Shown here: piece after piece, positions 10,052-17,428 of the stretch
Layout of the letters: every line of letters starts with the position of its first letter
How positions within the stretch are numbered: position 1 is the first letter of the stretch
Assembly: GCA_963778375.1 (NCBI GenBank)
Contig: CAVZTX010000038.1
Span: forward strand, 186,001 to 250,000
DNA length: 64,000 nucleotides
Source of the DNA: CAVZTX01 sp963778375
GTDB lineage: Bacteria; Chloroflexota; Ktedonobacteria; Ktedonobacterales; Ktedonobacteraceae
Direction: 5' to 3'
Position numbers and translations under genes: made by a program
Notes under the pieces: model-generated
Databases searched by the model: none
What the model was told of the DNA's origin: nothing
What the model saw: only the letters and a program-made list of their open reading frames with translations

Positions 10052-10918
10052 TTAACGAATTATGTGCAGGACGTTGACCAGTAATTCCAGAATGCCGTGA
10101 TAAAGAATAATGAGCAGCGCAAGGCATGCCAATACTATGTGTACAGAGCGCCAGGTACGTATAATGAGCCGGGCGCGGTTCTGCCGTTGCAGTGATTGGG
10201 CTAAGCGCGCGTAGGCAGTCAATGTCTCCTGGGCGCGTTGAAAATCGGCCTGTTCATTTGGTGCAAGATTGGGTATAGCTGGATTAGCTGTATGTTCGAT
10301 GGCTTGCATGCAATAGTTTTTGAATGCCTCCGATTTGCCTGCGCTCAAACGCTCAACGGTGTATTCTAGCTCCAAGGTACGCTGTTCGATGGCCTGTACA
10401 ATGCCGACGCCGTTGGTGCTGGCGTCACGAGCGATGCCATGCGCCTGCCAGACGTCGAGGAGACGGCCGATGATACCGCTAGCGACGAGGAAGATCAGTG
10501 CGATAAGTGCGCTAGTTCCTCCGTACAATTCGGTAAGGCAACCGGCGTTTTGGCAGTAATCATTGAAGATGTGCTCGAAGTTTTCGTGCAACAATGCTAC
10601 TAAGATGGCTGTAATGCCGATCCATATGTGCATCCAAAGCCAGTCTCGCGCCATGCCAGGAAGTCCACGGACGAAGCGACGACGTAAGGAGTAGGTAGCG
10701 GCTACTAATACCAATAGCAAGGCGAGGATGCCAAAGCTACGCAGGGGGTCGTTGATTGGTCCTGGAAAGGGTTGTGTTTTGATGGCGACAAGATAGACTG
10801 CCAGGATGGTGCCATATAAGAGGATTGAGAGTATGAGCCAGGTCCAACGTGCGTTTGTAGTTGGCGCTTTCCAGATGCGCTGTGGGGCTTGTATGGATGG
10901 TTTGGTTGCTATTGACAT
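10052..10918 (-). CDS. Bis-heme-b-like membrane electron-transfer protein
   Basis: 289 residues with about five membrane segments. Two segments each carry a His pair spaced by 14 positions: WMHIWIGITAILVALLH in the middle, and HIVLACLALLIILYH at the C terminus. This is the usual layout for two stacked b hemes in four-helix-bundle cytochromes (ferric-reductase-like or cytochrome b561-like). A charged cytoplasmic stretch lies between. The start is ATG 10918 after AAGGAG; an upstream in-frame ATG lies inside a repeat and is rejected. It follows the six-cluster ferredoxin gene, which makes it a candidate membrane electron donor or acceptor. The heme assignment is inference. Confidence 0.65.
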   Translation of the reverse strand: MSIATKPSIQAPQRIWKAPTTNARWTWLILSILLYGTILAVYLVAIKTQPFPGPINDPLRSFGILALLLVLVAATYSLRRRFVRGLPGMARDWLWMHIWIGITAILVALLHENFEHIFNDYCQNAGCLTELYGGTSALIALIFLVASGIIGRLLDVWQAHGIARDASTNGVGIVQAIEQRTLELEYTVERLSAGKSEAFKNYCMQAIEHTANPAIPNLAPNEQADFQRAQETLTAYARLAQSLQRQNRARLIIRTWRSVHIVLACLALLIILYHGILELLVNVLHIIR

Positions 10919-10938
10919 ATGTATTTTCTCCTTCAGGA

Positions 10939-11045
10939 CTGTCATCCTTCGCTTCGCTCAGGATCCGTGCGCTGGCCGGCGAGAGATCCGTTCGCTGCGC
11001 TCAGGATGACAGTGTTATGGGGCACGATACATCGGGTCCCTACAA
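10939..11045. repeat. Composite repeat: TCATCC/GGATGA pair plus CCCTAC element
   Basis: ACTGTCATCC (10938-10947) and GGATGACAGT (11003-11012) form outer inverted ends around TTCGCTTCGCTCAGGAT and TTCGCTGCGCTCAGGAT copies. Adjacent is GGGCACGATACATCGGGTCCCTAC (11020-11043), whose complement supplies the TAG stop of the ferredoxin gene. Confidence 0.7.
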
Positions 11046-13022
11046 GGCACGTTGGCGTAGTATGTCTTCGGTTGAGCCGAAGAAGGTTGTTGGTTGGACG
11101 CGAATGGCGGCGCCTGTTGGGCAAGCCTGGACGCATGCCTGGTTATCGTAGCCGGCGCAGAGGTCGCATTTGATGGCGAGTTTCTTGCGCATTTCACCGA
11201 AGGCGTCGCGAGGCTGATGGGCATCGAGTGGACCGGGGGCGGCTTGCAACATCGGCAAAGATTTACGGCCTCGTTCTTTGCCTGCACCTTTGGTAAAGAC
11301 ATTGCTGAACCGTTGCCAGCTTGCATTGGTACCGGCAAGTGGGTGTCCGGCAGACTCGTCTTCAAGAGTCATGATTGAGATGTTGTCGTAGGGACAGCGT
11401 TCGGCGCAGATGCCGCAGCCGATGCAGCTTTCGGTGATGTAAACTTCACCGCTGGGGAGGCGGGCGATGCCAGCGCGACTACAGAGCATACATACGGGGT
11501 CCTGGCATTGGCGGCAGGCGGTGGCGATACTGATATTACCGACGACCATGCCCTTGCGGTTCATACGCGAATGCCCATGGCGGCGGGCGCAGGCTTCCTC
11601 ACATTCGTTGCAGTGGATGCATTTGTCCAGGTCGATGACCAGGACTTCGGTACCTTCGATGACTCCTCCGCCTACGAGCGAGCGTAAACCAGCACGCGCT
11701 TCGGCATCCTGTAGGGACTGTGCCTTGTGCCTGTCCTGGGCAGGCTCGGTGTAGGTATGCACAAGGGGATCAAAAATGCCGGTCTGGGCGGCGGCAGCGG
11801 CATTGCGGTATTGTTGCAGGCGGGTACTGAAGCGCTGGCTGACTTCGGGATAGCGCTTGAAGAGTGCTGATAGAACCGGGGCGGGAATCTCCGCGACGCG
11901 AGTACGTGTAATGGAGGTAACGCTGACAGCGCGACCATCACCTAGCAGGTCGAGTCCGCCTGCGAAGTAGTCTCCTCCCTGACGGTAGGCGATGATGCGC
12001 TCATCGGTTTTGTCGCGTCCGGTGCCTGCTGTTGTACGACGAGCTACCTTCACAAAGCCCTCTAACATAATGTGCAGTGATTCGCGTGCAGGTTCTGCGG
12101 GACCAGTTTCATTGAAGAGGCGGTCGTCGCGATCGTAACGTTTGACCTGGGCCTGTTCAGCAATGTGGCGGATGTCGGCACTTGAGATACCTTGAAACAG
12201 GGCCATGCGTTTGAGGATGGACTCGATGGAGCGGGCGTCGTTCAACTGCTCGAAGAAACGGCGTACGGCAGGCACGAGTTCCATGAGGCGCTGCATGACC
12301 TGCTCAGGCGCCTCCAGCACCACGCTTGCATTTTGGGTACGGGCGGTTGAGTTGCGCTGCTGCCCGGTGAGCATGCCTTGCTCACCCATGTACTCACCAC
12401 GGCGCAGGATGGCTACGGGCAGGTCTGTGCCATCTGGTCCTGTGGAAGAGAGGGAGAAACGTCCTTCGAGGATGAAGTAGATGCTACGACCGAACTCGCC
12501 TTCGTGTATGACTACCTCGCCGGGCAGCAATGTTAACATTTTGGAGGTAGCGGCCAGATGCAGCAGATAGTTGTCGGGCACGAGCTGGGCGTCGCTGAAC
12601 ATGGGCTGCTCGCGCAAGCGGCTGAGTAGGAGTTGAGAGGTCCAGCCGGGCGGGAGATAGTCCAAGATGCGGCTCATGTCGACGGTGCCATCCCAGGAGA
12701 CGCCAAGGCGCTGTTTGAGTGAGAGCATGAGCAGGTCACGGTGATTATTGACGGGGCAGACGGGCACACAGGAGCCGCACATGACGCATTCGTCGGTGAA
12801 GCGTGCTACGTGGGGTGCGATCTCATCGGAGATGGTGGCGCGGTTGAGGTCGGCGATATTGACCAGGGAGGACATTGGGACAGGACAGGCACGCATGCAG
12901 CGGTCGCAGCCGATGCACATGTCGATTTCGAAGCGAATTTCTTCTTCGGTTAGTGGCCTCAGGTCAGTGCGGTGTTCAATGCCGACGACGAGAGGCGATT
13001 TTTTTGAAGATGGTATCTGCAT
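11040..13022 (-). CDS. Six-cluster ferredoxin with two cyclic-nucleotide-binding domains
   Basis: 660 residues. Two N-terminal [4Fe-4S] motifs (C36/39/42/46 and C79/82/85/89) are followed by two cNMP-binding folds (about 150-250 and 275-390). The C-terminal ferredoxin domain has four more clusters (C468/471/474/478, C503/506/511/514, C533/536/539/543, C619/622/630/634), of the DmsB/HybA kind. Domain 1 keeps a phosphate-binding cassette (GEYMGEQGMLTGQQRNST); domain 2 has GG instead of GE and may not bind. There is no signal peptide, so it is probably cytoplasmic. It lies 5 bp after the FHA gene and is followed by the heme-b-like membrane gene. The TAG stop is part of a repeat element. The likely role is a nucleotide-responsive electron carrier. 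Confidence 0.9.
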   Translation of the reverse strand: MQIPSSKKSPLVVGIEHRTDLRPLTEEEIRFEIDMCIGCDRCMRACPVPMSSLVNIADLNRATISDEIAPHVARFTDECVMCGSCVPVCPVNNHRDLLMLSLKQRLGVSWDGTVDMSRILDYLPPGWTSQLLLSRLREQPMFSDAQLVPDNYLLHLAATSKMLTLLPGEVVIHEGEFGRSIYFILEGRFSLSSTGPDGTDLPVAILRRGEYMGEQGMLTGQQRNSTARTQNASVVLEAPEQVMQRLMELVPAVRRFFEQLNDARSIESILKRMALFQGISSADIRHIAEQAQVKRYDRDDRLFNETGPAEPARESLHIMLEGFVKVARRTTAGTGRDKTDERIIAYRQGGDYFAGGLDLLGDGRAVSVTSITRTRVAEIPAPVLSALFKRYPEVSQRFSTRLQQYRNAAAAAQTGIFDPLVHTYTEPAQDRHKAQSLQDAEARAGLRSLVGGGVIEGTEVLVIDLDKCIHCNECEEACARRHGHSRMNRKGMVVGNISIATACRQCQDPVCMLCSRAGIARLPSGEVYITESCIGCGICAERCPYDNISIMTLEDESAGHPLAGTNASWQRFSNVFTKGAGKERGRKSLPMLQAAPGPLDAHQPRDAFGEMRKKLAIKCDLCAGYDNQACVQACPTGAAIRVQPTTFFGSTEDILRQRAL

Positions 13023-13027
13023 GACGC

Positions 13028-14341
13028 CTATCCTCCTAACGGTGTGCCACAGTTAGCGCAGAAACGGGCTATGGGACTGTTTGACGCACTACAATTGGGA
13101 CATGGGACATTCCCTGTGGAAATGTTCGCCAGTTTTGGTGATTTCGGGGATGGCGGGCGATCATAAAGGCCCATGGGCGCAATTGATTGCGCCCCTACAT
13201 CCCTCGCTGCTATAGAGGGGAATGGTGTTGCGGAATTAGTTCCTACGTCTAAGTAGTAGATGAAGATGCTGCCTATGGTGAGGCGGTCGCCGTTCGCCAG
13301 TAGGTACGGGTTGTCGATGCGAGTTGAGTTGACGATTACGCCGTTGCTGCTTCCGAGGTCGCGGACGTAGAAGCCACCGGGGCCGGGGAAGACTTCGGCA
13401 TGCTTGCGTGATGCGGCTATTTCTGGGAGAACGATTTTATTCTCTTTCCCGCGTCCGATGGTGAAGCGCTTGCCCTGTTTCAAGGAGAAGACACTGGGAG
13501 TGCCACCCGCTACCATAATGAGGGCGGGCGTCTTCTGCAAGGTGACAACAACGGAGGCAGGAACGGCGCTTGTTGCTCCGGGAAGCATGAGCGAGCCATC
13601 TGCATTGAGGATGGGCTGGCCTGATGGCGGCTGTGGCTGACCAGCGGCAAGGGGATCATAGAGACCGGTTGCCATCGAATGCAGTTTTGTCAAAGAGGGC
13701 CGATCAATCGGCGATGGGCGCGATAAATCTGTCCCTACGGTTGTCTGGAATGTGAAGGGAACTTTGCCGAAGCGTATTGAGTCACCGGACTTGAGGATGT
13801 GTGCATTGGCAGGGTCCAGGCGGGTGTCGTTCACGAATGTGCCATTAGAGCTTCCGAGATCACGCAGCACGTATTGGCCATTGACATAGGCCATCTCGGC
13901 GTGGCGGCGTGAGATCGAGGGATGATCGATGAGGAGATAGGTTCCTGCCTGGCGACCTATGGTCATGACTTTGGTTTGACTGAGGATTGTCTCTGGTAGG
14001 GATACGCCTTGTGGTTGCCCTGCCTGGTCTCCGGCGGAAGCAACGGGAATCAGGGCAGCCTCTAACCTAGGCGCAATGAATTGCGCCCCTACGGTAATAG
14101 ATGTTCCGCCAGCATAAGCGGCCTGTTTGATGGCGACGGCACCTTCACGGCTCACACTGAGGATGGGTGGAGGTATTCCTTGTGAATCGAGCCAAGTATT
14201 GAGGTTGAAACCGCTAGCAAACAGTTGAGAGGCGATGGGCAGAAGGTTGATGCCAGCATCGATGGCACGCTTGAAGGCGAGGCCGTCTGAGCGATCACCA
14301 AGCATAAGCATTCCGACCGCTATGCCGTCTTTGAGCAGCAC
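13028..14341 (-). CDS. Double-FHA zinc-ribbon protein with the tail of an FAD oxidoreductase
   Basis: 437 residues if translation begins at the GTG at 14341. Residues 1-60 (LLKDGIAVGMLMLGDRSDG and on) are not FHA: they match the small C-terminal domain of NirB/rubredoxin-reductase-like enzymes. FHA domain 1 (about 128-200) and FHA domain 2 (about 290-370) each keep the phosphothreonine-binding pattern: IGR, then SRRHAE or SRKHAE, then DLGSSNG. A C-terminal zinc ribbon has CPNC and CANC. The frame continues upstream through 17 sensible codons to a TGA and then into the FAD gene, so this was probably one protein of about 800 residues. Three repeat elements are translated within the linkers. Confidence 0.85.
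   Translation of the reverse strand: MLLKDGIAVGMLMLGDRSDGLAFKRAIDAGINLLPIASQLFASGFNLNTWLDSQGIPPPILSVSREGAVAIKQAAYAGGTSITVGAQFIAPRLEAALIPVASAGDQAGQPQGVSLPETILSQTKVMTIGRQAGTYLLIDHPSISRRHAEMAYVNGQYVLRDLGSSNGTFVNDTRLDPANAHILKSGDSIRFGKVPFTFQTTVGTDLSRPSPIDRPSLTKLHSMATGLYDPLAAGQPQPPSGQPILNADGSLMLPGATSAVPASVVVTLQKTPALIMVAGGTPSVFSLKQGKRFTIGRGKENKIVLPEIAASRKHAEVFPGPGGFYVRDLGSSNGVIVNSTRIDNPYLLANGDRLTIGSIFIYYLDVGTNSATPFPSIAARDVGAQSIAPMGLYDRPPSPKSPKLANISTGNVPCPNCSASNSPIARFCANCGTPLGG
13152..13200. repeat. CCCCTACG-type repeat, translated in the FHA gene (1)
   Basis: GGCGGGCGATCATAAAGGCCC followed by GGGCGCAATTGATTGCGCCCCTAC. On the minus strand it is read VGAQSIAPMGLYDRPPSP. Confidence 0.7.
13697..13740. 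repeat. CCCCTACG-type repeat, translated in the FHA gene (2)
   Basis: GGGCCGATCAATCGGCGATGG then GCGCGATAAATCTGTCCCTACGG. It is read VGTDLSRPSPIDRPS between the two FHA domains, in the same phase as the other copies. Confidence 0.7.
14068..14094. repeat. CCCCTACG-type repeat, translated in the FHA gene (3)
   Basis: A short copy, TAGGCGCAATGAATTGCGCC then CCTACGG, read VGAQFIAP between the oxidoreductase tail and FHA domain 1. Confidence 0.7.
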
Positions 14342-14388
14342 TTTGCGATAAGTGCGCGGCTGTGGATCGGCTATGATTTCCTGGTACC

Positions 14389-14432
14389 GGGGTCAATTCA
14401 TCGACGGTGGGCTCGATGAATCGGCCCCTACG
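14389..14432. repeat. CCCCTACG-type repeat carrying the stop codon that splits FAD from FHA
   Basis: GGGGTCAATTCATCGACGGTG then GGCTCGATGAATCGGCCCCTACGG. It is read VGADSSSPPSMN and then TGA (14395-14393) on the minus strand. It lies exactly at the junction of the two parts of the FAD-FHA reading frame, without shifting the frame. Confidence 0.75.
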
Positions 14433-15466
14433 GGAAGCTGGGTGAGGCCGATGGAGGCGAAGTCCAGGCCGTAGAGGAAGGTAGCATTGTAGAAGGTGCT
14501 GGAACGAAATGGGCGGTTGGTATCAAGTAAATCGAGCATGCTATAAGCGGCGGCGCGAGCTTGTTGAATGGCGGGATACCATTGACCGATGACACGCACG
14601 CGTCCGGTGGTGGTATCGGTCGTTTCGAGGACATCTCCAGCAGCATAAATATCGGGGGCGCTGGTACGCATGCCCGTATCCACTTTTACACCACGGCTAC
14701 AGGGGATGCCGCTGCTTTTAATGAAGTCAACGATTGGCTCAACACCGATAGCGATTATAACCATATCGCAGGAGATACGCGCTCCCCTCGTGGTCACAAC
14801 TCCGGTCACCTGCCCATTTTTGCCGGTCACTTCGGCGATCTCTTCTTCGACGCGTACATCGACACCATCGCGCCTTTCCTGCTGCAGCACGAGGTCAGAG
14901 GCGGTGGCGTCGAGGACTTCCGACCAGAGGATGCGGCGGCGCAAGAGATGGGTTACGGGGTAGCCACGGTGGCGCAGCGTCTCGATGGTTTCAAGCGCGA
15001 GTGTGCCACTGCCGCTTACGACGATATGGCGTGCGGTTGCGAGGCGGCTCTGGACTGCTTGATAATCGGAGACGGTACGCAGCGTGGTAACGCCTGCCAG
15101 ATTTATGCCGGGGCATTTGAGGGTGCTGGCGCGCGCGCCGGTCGCAAGCAACAGTTTGTTATAGCCAATCTGCCGTCCATTTTGAAGCTGAATGGTATGC
15201 TGGCCTGCCTGGATGCCGATGACGCGCTCAGGGAGGAAGCGAATATTGTGATCCTGGTAGAAACTATTTGGGCGTGCCCAGAGTTTATCCTCGCGTACGC
15301 GCCCGGCGAGGTAGTCCTTGAGGGCAGGGCGATAGTAGACCGGGAAGGGATCATCGGCGATGACGGTGATATCCGCTGCCGAGTCTTCGCTATGCAGAAT
15401 TTCAGCGGCGGTCACTCCGGCGATGCCATTACCGATTATTACGTAGGAGACAGATTGATTTTGCAT
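14393..15466 (-). CDS. FAD-dependent NirB/rubredoxin-reductase-like oxidoreductase, truncated by a repeat
   Basis: 357 residues. The N-terminal FAD fold has GNGIAG (residues about 12-17). It is followed by ATGARA, an NAD(P)H fold (GSGTLALE, about 151-158) and the second FAD contact DIYAAGD (about 283-289). This is the architecture of NirB N-terminal and rubredoxin/ferredoxin reductase enzymes, which move electrons from NAD(P)H to Fe-S or Rieske partners. The C-terminal small domain breaks off after GLTQLP, where the last residues (VGADSSSPPSMN) and the TGA come from a repeat; the missing part continues in frame in the next gene. The operon neighbours (Rieske, ferredoxin, heme-like membrane protein) supply plausible partners. 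Confidence 0.9.
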   Translation of the reverse strand: MQNQSVSYVIIGNGIAGVTAAEILHSEDSAADITVIADDPFPVYYRPALKDYLAGRVREDKLWARPNSFYQDHNIRFLPERVIGIQAGQHTIQLQNGRQIGYNKLLLATGARASTLKCPGINLAGVTTLRTVSDYQAVQSRLATARHIVVSGSGTLALETIETLRHRGYPVTHLLRRRILWSEVLDATASDLVLQQERRDGVDVRVEEEIAEVTGKNGQVTGVVTTRGARISCDMVIIAIGVEPIVDFIKSSGIPCSRGVKVDTGMRTSAPDIYAAGDVLETTDTTTGRVRVIGQWYPAIQQARAAAYSMLDLLDTNRPFRSSTFYNATFLYGLDFASIGLTQLPVGADSSSPPSMN

Positions 15467-15481
15467 GAATTGATGCCTCCT

Positions 15482-15500
15482 GGGGCCGATTGATCGGCTC
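15482..15500. repeat. Partial CCCCTACG-family element between operon genes
   Basis: GGGGCCGATTGATCGGCTCC followed by TAT lies 15 bp upstream of the FAD gene start. It is the palindromic half of the repeat family and abuts the long hairpin repeat. Confidence 0.55.
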
Positions 15501-15512
15501 CTATCCGGCGAG

Positions 15513-15572
15513 AGATCCTTCGCTGCGCTCAGGATGACAATAGGCTGTCATCCTGAGCGCAGCGAAGGATCT
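15513..15572. repeat. Perfect 27-bp inverted repeat (GATCCTTCGCTGCGCTCAGG type)
   Basis: The 27 bases 15513-15539 are exactly complementary to 15546-15572, with a 6-base loop. Each arm holds AGATCCTTCGCTGCGCTCAG followed by GATGACA. It lies between the Rieske and FAD genes of the operon, where such a stem would affect read-through or RNA stability. Single copies recur at 10939-11013 and 25090-25137. Confidence 0.85.
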
Positions 15573-15582
15573 GCACGTAGGG

Positions 15583-17079
15583 TCAGGTGGTGGTGATGGT
15601 GCCATCGGCGTTGACGGTAATTTTTATGGGTGTAAGCGGTGTTTGCGCGGGGCCGTTGACGACGGCGGCGTTTTTGGCGGGATCAAAGACGGAGCCATGA
15701 CAAGGGCATTCCAGTAATTTGTCCTGCGGGTTGTAGTTTACGGCGCAACCTGCATGGGTGCAGGTAGAATTAAAGGCGACGAATTGATTGTTGGATAAAT
15801 GAATAAGCAGACCGGGGTTGCTGCTATTAGAGAGGGGAAACTGTTTGGCGCTGTTGAGCGATAGATCCGAGGTGCGAGCTAAAACGGTGCCTGAGTGCCC
15901 AGACGCGTTTGTTGTTTGTGAAATAGTTCCGGACGGGTTCGTTGTCGAAACACTTTGTGACGCAGGTGCTGTGGTGCTTCCCACAACGTGGGTTGCAATC
16001 AGTGCAATTGCAGCGACGGCGACAGCGCCACCTCCACCGGCGGCAAGTAAGGTCAGGGCACGACGGCGCGAGATGCGAGAGGTAGGGCGCCCGGTCCTTA
16101 CAGGCTCGACTTTCCGTAGAGGCGAAGCTGGCTGAGTGGAAGGGGGTGGGCCTTTATAGTCTTCGGCGCGTGGGGTCACCGGGCGTGGCGAGGCAACGAC
16201 GAACGCCGTGCGGTTTGCATCATTGGGTACAGCAACCTGGGCATAGGCATTGGCAAGCGCTCCTGGTTGGCTGAAACGTGCTGTGGGTTCTTTTGCCATA
16301 GCTTTGGCAATAACATTATCGAGTTCTCTCGGGAGGCCGCTACGCCAGGTACTGAGCGATGGGACCTGAGCCAGGGCATGAAGTTCGGCAATTTCTTTGA
16401 GTGTTTTTCCTCGGAAGACGCGATGACCCGTGAGCATGCGGTACAGGACAGCGCCCAGGGCGTATACATCGGCGCGGGTATCGACGGGCTTGCCCTGAAC
16501 CTGCTCTGGGGCCGGAGAGCTGGATACATTCATACCATAGAGCGGGTCACTTTTTGCGTTCTGCTGGGCCAATTGGAGCATGCGCAATACTCCAAAGTCG
16601 GCTACGAGTGGGATTCCGTCTTTGACAAAAATGCAATCGGTTGTGAGGTTACGATGGAGCACCGCGTGCTCGTGCGCATGCTCCAATGCGGCGGCTATGG
16701 CATCCAGATAGCGGCTGATGCGAACGAGGTCCATTGGCTCTTTTGCAAGCTCGCTGTTCAGCGGCCTCATGGGCGAATGTGACGAGACAAGGTAGGGCAT
16801 ACCATTTGCGTTTCCGTAGTCAAGGAGCGGCGGGATAGAAGGATGGCGCAGGACGGAGACTAAGTTGGCTTCTTGCTGAAAGCGTCCAAGGTAGACAATG
16901 CGTTGCTCGGATGAGAGGTTAGCCGGTATGGGCAAGATGCGGAGGCGATAGATGGTTCCTGCCGCGCCGCCAGATGCTAGAAAGATGGGTGCTACGTCGC
17001 CGGGTTCAATGAGTTGTTCCAGGCGATAGTTTCTAAGTGTTGTGCCCAGTAAGGTTTCAAAGGATGGTGGCTCAACCAT
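15583..17079 (-). CDS. Degenerate Ser/Thr kinase fused to an exported Rieske [2Fe-2S] domain
   Basis: 498 residues from ATG 17079 (GAGGAG upstream). Residues 10-285 are a protein-kinase fold with DFG (161-163) and APE (190-192). The catalytic loop reads HRNLTTDC instead of HRDLKPEN, so the catalytic Asp is Asn144, and Lys146 and Asn149 are replaced. The beta-3 Lys is Arg and the Gly loop is weak. It is therefore probably a pseudokinase. A Pro-rich linker follows, then a twin-Arg membrane segment (SRRRALTLLAAGGGG, about 337-351), a Ser/Thr-rich stretch, and a Rieske domain with C440-x-H442 and C458-x2-H461 ligands plus the disulfide pair C445/C460. The Rieske end should lie outside the membrane. 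It is the first gene of the redox block. Confidence 0.9.
   Translation of the reverse strand: MVEPPSFETLLGTTLRNYRLEQLIEPGDVAPIFLASGGAAGTIYRLRILPIPANLSSEQRIVYLGRFQQEANLVSVLRHPSIPPLLDYGNANGMPYLVSSHSPMRPLNSELAKEPMDLVRISRYLDAIAAALEHAHEHAVLHRNLTTDCIFVKDGIPLVADFGVLRMLQLAQQNAKSDPLYGMNVSSSPAPEQVQGKPVDTRADVYALGAVLYRMLTGHRVFRGKTLKEIAELHALAQVPSLSTWRSGLPRELDNVIAKAMAKEPTARFSQPGALANAYAQVAVPNDANRTAFVVASPRPVTPRAEDYKGPPPSTQPASPLRKVEPVRTGRPTSRISRRRALTLLAAGGGGAVAVAAIALIATHVVGSTTAPASQSVSTTNPSGTISQTTNASGHSGTVLARTSDLSLNSAKQFPLSNSSNPGLLIHLSNNQFVAFNSTCTHAGCAVNYNPQDKLLECPCHGSVFDPAKNAAVVNGPAQTPLTPIKITVNADGTITTT
16081..16170. repeat. Diverged repeat within the kinase-Rieske linker
   Basis: The complement reads GACTATAAAGGCCCACCCCC and later CGCCTCTACGGAAAG. 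This resembles GACCATAAAGGCCCTCCCC and CGCCCCTACGGACGG in the broken regulator at 23.67-23.71 kb. It encodes DYKGPPPSTQPASPLRKVE. Confidence 0.45.
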
Positions 17080-17094
17080 GGTCCTGCTCCTCAA

Positions 17095-17428
17095 AGGATA
17101 TTCATCCGTATATGCATACTATTAGATATCCTGACTCTAACAGAAGTATATGCTGATTCGAGTGTTCGATGCGTGCGTAAGATTACCCACTTTTACTCAG
17201 TGATTGTTTGTAAGCCAATTTTATCTCAGCTACTCATAAGTATAATCCAAAAGCATGAGTTTGTCAGCGTGGAAGAGGAGGAAATAGGGAAGTTAAGAGG
17301 AGACGATGCAACTTCCTTCTACTGTCCAGATCCTCTTGCATTTTTATTAAAAATAACTTATAGTCTTATTAGTACTTTATAGCTCGTATAGTAATTTTTG
17401 GCATCCCTTAGTTGAAAGAGAGGATATT
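17095..17428. other. Divergent intergenic region, 334 bp
   Basis: AT-rich region between the kinase-Rieske gene (minus) and the Clp-N regulator (plus). It holds the box at 17169-17190 and AT-rich promoter-like sequence near 17340-17400. No coding frame or RNA gene is evident. Confidence 0.5.
17169..17190 (-). promoter_or_regulatory. TGGGTAATCTT box upstream of the Clp-N regulator
   Basis: On the minus strand it reads TGGGTAATCTTACGCACGCA followed by TC. It matches the box at 18391 (TGGGTAATCTTGCACATGCA then TC) in most positions, and the copy at 20146. A site for a common regulator is inferred. Confidence 0.5.

Noticed and set aside
14389..14395. TGA at 14395 as a selenocysteine codon
   Set aside because: It lies inside a repeat with no catalytic context, and no selenocysteine-insertion hairpin is apparent.
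14561..15493. Plus-strand frame of 310 codons opposite the FAD gene
   Set aside because: It is the antisense of a gene with clear FAD/NAD motifs; its own protein has no motif and no ribosome site.
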